Below, in pieces: positions 1 through 6,704 of a DNA stretch of 21,886 nt. The notes below the pieces were generated by a model. That model ran no database searches. It was given only the letters and a program-made list of their open reading frames with translations, and was not told the DNA's origin. The stretch spans positions 1 through 21,886 of the forward strand of contig CANQZH010000004.1 of the NCBI GenBank assembly GCA_947628245.1. Direction: 5' to 3'. A program made the position numbers and the translations under genes. The DNA comes from an uncultured Bacilli bacterium (lineage in GTDB: Bacteria; Bacillota_I; Bacilli_A; RF39; UBA660). Within the stretch, counting starts at the first letter, position 1. Each line of letters starts with the position of its first letter.

Positions 1-6
1 TTAATT

Positions 7-40
7 AAAAGAGAGCCATTTTTTATAAAGCTCTCGTTTT
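7..40 (+). terminator. Terminator-like hairpin at the left edge
   Basis: GAGAGC (11-16) pairs with GCTCTC (30-35) around a 13-nt loop. Flanking AAAA (7-10) and TTTT (37-40) can extend the stem past a one-base bulge, and the right side ends in GTTTT. It most likely ends a gene lying off the left edge. Because A and T runs flank both sides, it could work in either direction. No gene is visible between it and dnaA. Confidence 0.5.
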
Positions 41-203
41 AGTATGACTTAGTCTGAATAGTTACTTTTTAGTTAATTGTTTTTTTAATAATTAGTTTAA
101 TTTTTGTTTATTTTTATAAATGTTGATAGTTATTAACATCAAAATGTGTTGTTTTTCTTTTAAAATAGAGTTATTTTAATAATTATTAACTTATTAACTT
201 TGG

Positions 204-212
204 TGTGGATAA
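204..212 (-). other. DnaA box, perfect consensus
   Basis: TGTGGATAA is the exact reverse complement of TTATCCACA. It is the strongest box in the upstream half of oriC and lies about 210 nt before dnaA. Confidence 0.8.
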
Positions 213-300
213 AGTTATCTACTATTAACATTTGGTTTATAAATAAATTTGTTGATAGAGTTGATAAGTTGATTTTTTATAGATTTATAGGTCTTTTTTT

Positions 301-320
301 GGTGGATAACTTGTGAATAA
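301..320 (-). other. Pair of near-consensus DnaA boxes
   Basis: GGTGGATAA (301-309) and TGTGAATAA (312-320) lie on the same strand, about one helical turn apart, and each has one mismatch to the box. A third, weaker TGTGAATTT follows at 323-331. The regular spacing suggests cooperative DnaA loading or autoregulation of dnaA transcription (inference). Confidence 0.6.
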
Positions 321-420
321 ATTGTGAATTTAAAGTTGATTGTAAAAATATGCTTTCTTAATTATTTAAAATGAGTTAGAATATTGGTAATTAAAAATTT
401 AATGGCAGTGGGGTGGTTAA

Positions 421-1782
421 ATGACGGATCAAAATCTTTGGCAACAATTTCTAGATAAGATTTACAATGAAGTCAATTCCGCCTCTTTTCACGCTTGGTT
501 TAGTGATTTAAAACTAATATCGATAAGTAATGATAAGATTGTAATTCAAGTGCCAATGGAAATTCATAAACGAATATTAAATGAGAATTATTATTCTTTA
601 ATTGATGATACTTTTTTCAAGTTAACAAATATTAATTATAGTTTTGAGTTTGTGTTAAAAGATGAATTAGATATTAGTCCGGAAGAAGTTATTAGTGAAC
701 AAAGTGTTGATAACTCACAAATTATAGAAGAAGAATGGCAAAGTAATTTAAATCCTAATTTAAATTTTGATAATTATGTAGTTGGTGATTCTAATCGACT
801 GGCTAAAGTTGCGGGTATGGCGGTTGCTGAACAACCGGGAAAAATTCATAATCCATTATTTATATATGGTAAAAGTGGGTTAGGTAAAACCCATTTAATG
901 CACGCGATTGGTAATTATATTGTGGCTAATTCTAAAAAGAAAGTTTTATATACGACTAGTGATTGGTTTAAGGATGATTATGTTAATATTACTAATAATT
1001 CAGGAAAAGATAGTAATGTTGATGTGGTATCGGATTTTAAACGGAAGTATCGGGATATAGATGTTCTTATAATAGATGATATTCAATATTTAGTGGGGGC
1101 TGAAAAGACTCAACAAGAATTTTTCCATACTTTTAATGCTTTACATCAAGCTAATAAGCAAATAATTATTAGTTCGGATCGAAGTCCTGATGATTTGAAG
1201 TTATTAGAAGAAAGACTAAGAAGTCGATTTATGTGGGGACTTCCAGTAGATATTTATCCACCTGACTTTGAATTAAGGTGTAAAATTTTAAGAGCTAAGT
1301 TGAAAAATATGACAATTTCAACTAAAATTGATGAGAATGTTATTGAATATATTGCGAATAATTGTCAAAATGATGTAAGATATTTGGAAGGAACATTAAA
1401 TAGGTTGATGACTTATACGGCAATGATTGTTCCTGATAAGATTGATTTGAATTTTGCAATTGAAGCATTAGGTGATTTTTTTAATCAAAATATTTATACT
1501 AACAGTAGTATTGAGGGAATTCAAAAAGCTGTGGCAACTTATTTTAAGATAACGGTTGAAGATTTAAAGGGTAAAAGAAAGAGTGCTAATATTGCTTATC
1601 CAAGGATGATTGGAATGTATTTGGCTAAGACTTTGACTGATGAAAACTTTAATCGGATAGGTTTAGAATTTGGAGGTAGAGATCATTCTACAGTTATTCA
1701 CGCTTGTAATCGAATTGAAAAGGATTTAAAGGATAATTTAAATTTAGGAAAACAGTTAAAGGAAATTCAAAATATTATGTAG
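421..1782 (+). CDS. dnaA: Chromosomal replication initiator protein DnaA
   Basis: AAA+ ATPase of 453 residues, the normal Firmicute length. It binds DnaA boxes at oriC, unwinds the origin and loads the helicase. The N-terminal interaction domain spans about residues 1-80 and a variable acidic linker about 81-110. The AAA+ core carries Walker A GKSGLGKT (150-157) and Walker B VLIIDD (215-220). The C-terminal helix-turn-helix carries the signature GRDHSTVIHA. The ATG follows a G-rich sequence (GGGGTGG) a few bases upstream. No convincing sigma-A promoter is seen; TAGAAT at 377-382 is a weak -10 candidate. DnaA boxes on both sides suggest autoregulation, as in relatives. Confidence 0.98.
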   Translation: MTDQNLWQQFLDKIYNEVNSASFHAWFSDLKLISISNDKIVIQVPMEIHKRILNENYYSLIDDTFFKLTNINYSFEFVLKDELDISPEEVISEQSVDNSQIIEEEWQSNLNPNLNFDNYVVGDSNRLAKVAGMAVAEQPGKIHNPLFIYGKSGLGKTHLMHAIGNYIVANSKKKVLYTTSDWFKDDYVNITNNSGKDSNVDVVSDFKRKYRDIDVLIIDDIQYLVGAEKTQQEFFHTFNALHQANKQIIISSDRSPDDLKLLEERLRSRFMWGLPVDIYPPDFELRCKILRAKLKNMTISTKIDENVIEYIANNCQNDVRYLEGTLNRLMTYTAMIVPDKIDLNFAIEALGDFFNQNIYTNSSIEGIQKAVATYFKITVEDLKGKRKSANIAYPRMIGMYLAKTLTDENFNRIGLEFGGRDHSTVIHACNRIEKDLKDNLNLGKQLKEIQNIM

Positions 1783-1909
1783 TGTTGATAATTTTTCTAG
1801 ATTGTGAATAGTTATATACTTGCTCAAGCTTTTAGTTATGGACAATTTTCTAGTTATCCACTTAATTCACTGTTATAATATAAATAATAATATTAATTAA
1901 TAATAAGAA
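1783..1909. other. oriC: oriC, dnaA-dnaN intergenic segment with DnaA boxes and AT-rich tract
   Basis: The 140 bp between dnaA and dnaN holds TGTTGATAA (1783-1791, one mismatch, minus strand), TGTGAATAG (1803-1811, two mismatches) and TTATCCACT (1854-1862, one mismatch, plus strand). These are followed by an almost pure A/T tract (about 1873-1909) rich in TAA/ATA triplets. In B. subtilis the unwinding element and DnaA-trio lie in this interval. Assigning the AT tract as the unwinding element is inference from position and composition. Confidence 0.7.
1871..1879 (+). promoter_or_regulatory. Extended -10 promoter of dnaN
   Basis: TGTTATAAT is a perfect extended -10 (TGnTATAAT). There is no good -35; TAGTTA at 1851-1856 is 17 nt away. 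It overlaps the AT-rich origin tract and lies 9 nt after a DnaA box, so DnaA could influence dnaN expression (inference). An SD sequence GAGGG (1911-1915) precedes the start. Confidence 0.65.
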
Positions 1910-1922
1910 AGAGGGAAGAAAA

Positions 1923-3041
1923 ATGAAATTTACGATTGAAAAAGGAATATTATTAGAAAATTTAACAAATGTTATAAAAGGGGTTTCAACTAAAAATGTT
2001 ATTCCAGTTTTAAATGGAATTAAATTTGAATTGAATAATGATGGTTTAACGCTTTTAGCTAGTGATAGTGAACTTACGGTTGAGACTTTTATTGATCGAG
2101 CTTTAATTACTAATATTGAAAATAATGGAGTTGCTATTATTAGTAGTAAATATATTTTAGATATTATTAGGAAGATGCCTAGTGAGATTGTTAATTTTGA
2201 AATGGTGGATAACTTAAATATTAAGATTTATTCTGATTCTAATGTTTATAATTTGAATTGTTTAGATCCTAATGATTATCCAAGTATTAAGTTAAGTGTT
2301 CATAAAGATCCAATTATTATTAAAGGTAATATGTTAAAGGAAATTATTAATCAAACTTCTTTTGCTATTTCTAATCAAGAACTTAGACCAATTTTAACAG
2401 GACTTAATTTGAAGATTACTGGTGATTTATTGGAGTGTATTGCTACTGATTCTTATCGCTTAGCTAAGAAAAATATTAAGTTGGATAATCCTATTGTGGA
2501 GGATATTAATATTGTTATTCCGGGAAAAAATGTTATTGAGTTGGAAAAAATTTTAACTGATGACGATGATGTGTTTATTCATATTTTTAATAATCGGGTT
2601 TTATTTCAATATAAGAATATTAAGTTTCAATCTAATTTGCTTTCAGGTACTTATCCTAATACAACTAATTTAATTCCAACTGAGTTTGAGATTTTAGTAC
2701 AAATTAATAAAAATGATTTTGGAGGAGCTGTAGATCGTGCTGCTTTGTTAACTCAAGGTAAAGATAAGAATATTATTAAAATGAAGATTGAACATAAGCA
2801 AATGGTTATTAATTCAACGGCTTCTGAAATTGGGCGAACTGAGGAAACTTTGATGGTAGATACTGATGAAAAATCCAATATTGATATTTCCTTTTCAGCT
2901 AAATTTATGTTGGAGGCGTTGAAAACTATTGATGGTGATGATGTTTTAATCTTATTAAATGATGATGTGAAACCGATTATTGTTAAGTCTTTGACTGATG
3001 AATCTTTAATTCAATTGATTTTACCTATAAAAACTTATTAA
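1923..3041 (+). CDS. dnaN: DNA polymerase III beta subunit (sliding clamp)
   Basis: Ring-forming processivity clamp for the replicase, and the docking site for repair and mismatch proteins. Its 372 residues match the family's usual length of about 370-380. It starts MKFTIEKGILLENL, shows the DSYRLAKK segment typical of domain II and ends in a conserved hydrophobic tail (IQLILPIKTY). It begins with ATG after the SD GAGGG. It follows dnaA in the standard order but has its own extended -10 promoter. Its last codons and stop form the upstream arm of a terminator, so the gene appears to be a separate transcriptional unit from the gene downstream. Confidence 0.97.
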   Translation: MKFTIEKGILLENLTNVIKGVSTKNVIPVLNGIKFELNNDGLTLLASDSELTVETFIDRALITNIENNGVAIISSKYILDIIRKMPSEIVNFEMVDNLNIKIYSDSNVYNLNCLDPNDYPSIKLSVHKDPIIIKGNMLKEIINQTSFAISNQELRPILTGLNLKITGDLLECIATDSYRLAKKNIKLDNPIVEDINIVIPGKNVIELEKILTDDDDVFIHIFNNRVLFQYKNIKFQSNLLSGTYPNTTNLIPTEFEILVQINKNDFGGAVDRAALLTQGKDKNIIKMKIEHKQMVINSTASEIGRTEETLMVDTDEKSNIDISFSAKFMLEALKTIDGDDVLILLNDDVKPIIVKSLTDESLIQLILPIKTY

Positions 3042-3064
3042 TTTTTTGCTAATAAGTTTTTTTT
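3030..3064 (+). terminator. Intrinsic terminator overlapping the dnaN stop codon
   Basis: AAAACTTATTA (3030-3040) and TAATAAGTTTT (3050-3060) form a perfect 11-bp stem around a 9-nt loop, followed by TTTT. The upstream arm includes the last dnaN codons, and the stop TAA is at 3039-3041. Confidence 0.85.
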
Positions 3065-3087
3065 CGACATTTTTTTGACTTTTAAGG

Positions 3088-3096
3088 TGTTATAGT
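3088..3096 (+). promoter_or_regulatory. Extended -10 promoter of the comK-like gene
   Basis: TGTTATAGT (TGn plus TATAGT) lies 30 nt before the start codon and after the dnaN terminator. No properly spaced -35 is present: TTGACT (3075-3080) is only 10 nt away and TCGACA (3064-3069) is 21 nt away. No clear paired K-box (AAAAN5TTTT) was found by eye, so autoregulation by the product is not supported here. Confidence 0.55.
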
Positions 3097-3126
3097 AGTT
3101 AAAAAAATTTAGTTTGGGGGATTAAT

Positions 3127-3582
3127 ATGGAACGTTATGAAGTAAATGATGAGACTTTAGCTATTGTAGCTTGTAATGAAAAGTTATCAAGAGTTTATGA
3201 GGATGATAAGTCGTTTTTGGTAAAAAATAATACTAATAAAATTATGGAGAATAGTTGTGAATATTTTGGGAGTAGTTTAGATGGAAGGCGAAAAGGAACT
3301 GAGGCAATGATTGGGATTAATTATAAAGCTCCTATTATTGTTGAGGAAAGTAATAATTTAATTTTTTTTCCGACTTCTTCTATTAGAAATAATGATAATT
3401 CTTGGATTAGTTTAAATCATTTTAAGAAATGTTATAAAAGTGGTAAAGAGGTTATTGTGGAGTTTGATAATCAAGTAAAAATTAAATTGCCTGTTTCGGT
3501 GGGAATTTTAAATAATCAAGTTTTAAGGTCTTCGCGTTTGGATAGTAAATTAAGGAGTAGAAAAGGTAAAAAAACATTTTAA
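3127..3582 (+). CDS. comK: ComK-family competence transcription factor
   Basis: 151-residue protein that lines up with B. subtilis ComK, the master activator of DNA-uptake genes, over nearly its full length. It has YEVN at 4-7, SCEYFGSS at 43-50 (SCRFFGSS in B. subtilis), GRRKGT at 53-58, PIIVEESNNLIFFPTSS at 69-85, WIS at 93-95, LPVS at 121-124 and NQVLRSSRL at 130-138. It lacks the roughly 40-residue C-terminal tail through which MecA targets B. subtilis ComK for degradation, and ends in a basic RSRKGKK segment. The SD is GGGGG just before ATTAATATG. It has its own extended -10 promoter and sits where yaaA (S4 domain) is usual, between dnaN and recF. Family membership is from recalled sequence similarity; a role in competence is inferred. 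Confidence 0.85.
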   Translation: MERYEVNDETLAIVACNEKLSRVYEDDKSFLVKNNTNKIMENSCEYFGSSLDGRRKGTEAMIGINYKAPIIVEESNNLIFFPTSSIRNNDNSWISLNHFKKCYKSGKEVIVEFDNQVKIKLPVSVGILNNQVLRSSRLDSKLRSRKGKKTF

Positions 3583-3596
3583 AAGAGATTATTTTG

Positions 3597-3605
3597 TGAT
3601 ATAAT
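3597..3605 (+). promoter_or_regulatory. Extended -10 promoter upstream of recF
   Basis: TGATATAAT (TGn plus TATAAT) starts 15 nt after the comK stop. A -35 position 17 nt upstream reads TTTTAA (3577-3582), which is weak. The predicted start near 3612 falls inside the upstream arm of the hairpin at 3609-3644. Confidence 0.6.
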
Positions 3606-3608
3606 GTA

Positions 3609-3644
3609 AATAGGTATAGGAGTATTAGAATACCTATTATTTTT
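3609..3644 (+). terminator. Intrinsic terminator / leader hairpin between comK and recF
   Basis: AATAGGTAT (3609-3617) pairs perfectly with ATACCTATT (3630-3638) around a 12-nt loop, followed by ATTTTT. It would stop transcripts running in from comK. A transcript starting near 3612 would lack the first bases of the stem, so it may escape termination (inference). Confidence 0.65.
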
Positions 3645-3672
3645 CTATAAAACAAAATTAAGGGGCAATTTT

Positions 3673-4785
3673 ATGCAATTACAATCTTTGAAGTTACTTC
3701 ATTTTCGAAATTATGATCATTTAGAAGTAGAATTTAATCCTACAATAAATATTATTTATGGAAAAAATGGTTCAGGTAAAACTAATTTGGTAGAAGCTAT
3801 ATATGTTTTAGCTGTGACAAGAAGTTTTAGAAATGTTAATGAAAAGGTTTTAATTCAAAATGGGGGAACTTTAAGTAAAATTGAAGGTAATATTTTAAAA
3901 GATGATGTTTATCCTACTAATTATCGGATTTATTTGGAGAAAGATGGTAAAAAAGTAAAGATAAATAAAAATAAAGTGATAAGATTAAGTGATTATATTA
4001 CTAAGATTCCAATTGTTTTGTTTAGTCCTGATGATTTAAAGTTTTTGAAAGATACTCCAAGTACCCGGAGAAGGCAGCTTAATATTTCAATTTCACAGTA
4101 TAGTCTTTCTTATTTGAAAAATCTAAGTAATTATAATAAGTTATTGAAGCAAAGAAATGCTTATTTGAAAAAGTTAATTGTTAATGCTAATCAATCTTTT
4201 GAGTATTTGAATGTTTTAACGGATAAATTGATTAGTTATGGAATGATGGTTTTTGAAGAAAGAAGGCATTTTATTGATAAGATAAATACTTATTTAGGTA
4301 AATTTTATGAGGATATTACTGGCTTAGGTGGTTTAAAGATTGTTTATCAATCAGATTATGAAGACAAAAATAAGGAAAAGTTATTAAAAAGTTATCAACA
4401 TTTATTAAAGAAAGATTTGGCTTTTGGAAAAACTAATTTAGGAATTCATACTGATGATTTACATTTTATTTTAGGTGAGAAAGATTTAAAAGATTATGGT
4501 AGTGAAGGACAACAAAAGAATGCTGTGATAGCTTATAAGCTTAGTGAATTGGAATTACTTAAGGATGTTTTAGGATATTTTCCTATTTTGATTTTAGATG
4601 ATGTATTTAGTGAATTGGATAGGGAAAAGATTGAAAATATATTTAAGATATTAAAAAAAGATGTTCAAACTTTTATTACTACTACTGATTTAGATGTTTT
4701 AAGATGGTTTAGTTTGGATGAGTATAAGTGTTTTGAAATAGTGAATGGGAAAGTTGAAAAGGAGAGTAATCATGAAAGAAAGTAA
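3673..4785 (+). CDS. recF: DNA repair and recombination protein RecF
   Basis: SMC-like ATPase that with RecO and RecR loads RecA on gapped DNA. It is 370 residues, the usual length. Walker A GKNGSGKT is at 30-37, followed by a coiled region. The ABC-type signature is YGSEGQQKNAVIAYKLSE and Walker B is FPILILDDVFSELD near residues 300-315. The start ATG follows SD AAGGGG with normal spacing. Its 3' end overlaps gyrB by 14 nt, so the two are translationally coupled. RecR, its partner, lies further down this window. Confidence 0.97.
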   Translation: MQLQSLKLLHFRNYDHLEVEFNPTINIIYGKNGSGKTNLVEAIYVLAVTRSFRNVNEKVLIQNGGTLSKIEGNILKDDVYPTNYRIYLEKDGKKVKINKNKVIRLSDYITKIPIVLFSPDDLKFLKDTPSTRRRQLNISISQYSLSYLKNLSNYNKLLKQRNAYLKKLIVNANQSFEYLNVLTDKLISYGMMVFEERRHFIDKINTYLGKFYEDITGLGGLKIVYQSDYEDKNKEKLLKSYQHLLKKDLAFGKTNLGIHTDDLHFILGEKDLKDYGSEGQQKNAVIAYKLSELELLKDVLGYFPILILDDVFSELDREKIENIFKILKKDVQTFITTTDLDVLRWFSLDEYKCFEIVNGKVEKESNHERK

Positions 4786-6691
4786 TGCACATTATAATGA
4801 TAATGATATTCAGGTTTTGGAAGGTTTAGAAGCTGTTAGAAAAAGACCAGGAATGTATATTGGTAATACTAATGAAGCTGGATTACATCATTTAGTATGG
4901 GAAATTGTTGATAATGCTGTTGATGAGGCTTTAGCTGGATATTGTGATGATATTGAAGTTGAGATTGGTAAGGGTAATGTTATCACAGTTAAAGATGATG
5001 GAAGAGGTATGCCGACAGGAACTAATGCTAAAACTGGTTTATCAACTATTGAAACGATTTTTACGGTTTTACACGCCGGAGGAAAATTTGGTGGAGGCGG
5101 ATATAAGGTTTCTGGTGGATTACACGGTGTTGGAGCTTCGGTTGTTAATGCTTTATCTGATTGGTTAGAGGTTAGAGTTTATCGTGAAGGTAAGGTTTAT
5201 TATCAAAGATTTGAAAATGGTGGACATCCAGTTGAGGCTTTAAAAGTAATTGATGAGTGTAGTGTGGATAGGACAGGAACAACTGTTAGTTTTCACGCTG
5301 ATCCTACAATGTTTGAAACTACTATTTATAATTGGGATATTTTATATAAAAGATTACAAGAAATGGCTTTTTTAAATAAAGGAGTTAGAATTACTTTAAT
5401 TGATCAAAGAGAAGATGAAAAGAAGGCTATTTTCCATTATAATGGAGGAATTATTGAGTATGTTCAAATGCTTAATAGAAATAAACAGGTTTTATTTGAT
5501 GATATTGTTTATGTTGAGGGTCGTGAGGATGATATAGCTATTGAAGTGGCTATGCAATATAATGATTCTTATAATCCAGCTATTTATTCTTTTGCTAATA
5601 ATATTTATACACCTGAGGGTGGAACTCACGAGGAAGGAGTAAAGCAGGCTTTAACAAGGGTTATTAACAATTATGCGAAGAATGCTAAGTTATTAAAGGA
5701 TAATGATGATAGTTTAACTGGTGATGATGTTCGTGAAGGTATTGCAATGATTATTTCTTGTAAACATCCTAATCCTCAGTTTGAAGGGCAAACTAAAACA
5801 AAGTTAGGTAATAGTGAAGTTAAGAAGATTGCTAATGATGTTTTTGCTAATGGCTTTGAAAGATTTTTAATGGAAAATCCGGATGCCGCTAAGGCTATTG
5901 TTGATAAATGTATGACGGCTTCTAGAGCTAGGTTAGCTGCTAAGAAAGCTCGAGAGTTAACTAGAAGAAAAACGGCTTTAGATGGTTTTAATACGATTGG
6001 TAAGTTAGCTGATTGTACGAGTAAAGATGCTAGTATTTCTGAGATTTTTATTGTCGAGGGTGATAGTGCAGGTGGTTCAGCTAAAGATGCGAGAATTCCT
6101 AAGACTCAAGCTATTTTGCCTTTACGTGGTAAGATTTTAAATGTTGAAAAAGCAAGGTTAGATCGAGCTTTAGGTAATGAAGAGATTAGAACAATTATTA
6201 CGGCATTTGGTACGGGTATTGGTGATGAGTTCGATTTAAGTAAATTACGTTATAATAAGATTGTAATTATGACTGATGCTGATGTTGATGGTGATCATAT
6301 TCGAATTTTGTTATTAACTTTATTTTATCGGTTTTTTAGACCAATTGTAGAAGCTGGACACGTTTATGCAGCTCAGCCACCTTTATATAAGGTTGTTTAT
6401 GGTAAGACTATTAAGTATGTTCAAAGTGATGAAGAGTTGGCTGAATATAGGGCTACTTTACCAGCTAGTGCTAAGCCTTTAGTTCAAAGATTTAAAGGTT
6501 TAGGGGAGATGGATGCTATTGATTTAAGAGAAACTACTATGCATATTGAAAATAGGGTTTTAAAAAGGATTACGGTTGATGATGCAATGGCTGCTGATAA
6601 GGTATTTTCTGATTTAATGGGTGATGAGGTTGCACCTCGTAAAGAATATATTGAACAGTTTGGTCAATTAGCTCAAAATATTGATGCTTAG
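4772..6691 (+). CDS. gyrB: DNA gyrase subunit B
   Basis: ATPase subunit of gyrase, which adds negative supercoils ahead of forks with GyrA. I chose the ATG at 4772 (639 residues) over one 27 nt upstream, because GGAGAG (4761-4766) sits 5 nt before it and MKESNAHYND begins a normal GyrB N-terminus. GHKL ATP site: EIVDNAVDEA (44-53), DDGRGMP (75-81) and GLHGVGASVVNALS (116-129). TOPRIM: EGDSAGG (429-435) and DADVDGDH (502-509). The C-terminus includes FKGLGEMDA and PRKEYIEQ. It overlaps the recF end by 14 nt. The start codon is embedded in the only CATG tetranucleotide of the whole window. Confidence 0.97.
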   Translation: MKESNAHYNDNDIQVLEGLEAVRKRPGMYIGNTNEAGLHHLVWEIVDNAVDEALAGYCDDIEVEIGKGNVITVKDDGRGMPTGTNAKTGLSTIETIFTVLHAGGKFGGGGYKVSGGLHGVGASVVNALSDWLEVRVYREGKVYYQRFENGGHPVEALKVIDECSVDRTGTTVSFHADPTMFETTIYNWDILYKRLQEMAFLNKGVRITLIDQREDEKKAIFHYNGGIIEYVQMLNRNKQVLFDDIVYVEGREDDIAIEVAMQYNDSYNPAIYSFANNIYTPEGGTHEEGVKQALTRVINNYAKNAKLLKDNDDSLTGDDVREGIAMIISCKHPNPQFEGQTKTKLGNSEVKKIANDVFANGFERFLMENPDAAKAIVDKCMTASRARLAAKKARELTRRKTALDGFNTIGKLADCTSKDASISEIFIVEGDSAGGSAKDARIPKTQAILPLRGKILNVEKARLDRALGNEEIRTIITAFGTGIGDEFDLSKLRYNKIVIMTDADVDGDHIRILLLTLFYRFFRPIVEAGHVYAAQPPLYKVVYGKTIKYVQSDEELAEYRATLPASAKPLVQRFKGLGEMDAIDLRETTMHIENRVLKRITVDDAMAADKVFSDLMGDEVAPRKEYIEQFGQLAQNIDA

Positions 6692-6704
6692 GGGAGGTTA
6701 ACTT

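Larger units (their letters stand above)
121..331. other. oriC: oriC, upstream DnaA-box cluster
   Basis: This gene-free stretch before dnaA is AT-rich and contains many matches to the DnaA box TTATCCACA, mostly on the minus strand. One is perfect (TGTGGATAA, 204-212). GGTGGATAA (301-309) and TGTGAATAA (312-320) each have one mismatch. Weaker two-mismatch copies are at 121-129 and 250-258 (TGTTGATAG), 130-138 (TTATTAACA), 222-230 (CTATTAACA) and 259-267 (AGTTGATAA). In Firmicutes the origin is commonly bipartite, flanking dnaA, and this would be the upstream half (bacterial incA/B-like). No rpmH gene is seen in these 420 bases, although many Firmicutes have it divergently oriented here. Confidence 0.8.

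Noticed and set aside
1..420. rpmH gene upstream of dnaA
   Set aside because: No reading frame resembling ribosomal protein L34 is present on either strand.
4944..5168. 74-residue ORF in another frame inside gyrB
   Set aside because: Frame shadow of the GyrB ATPase domain.
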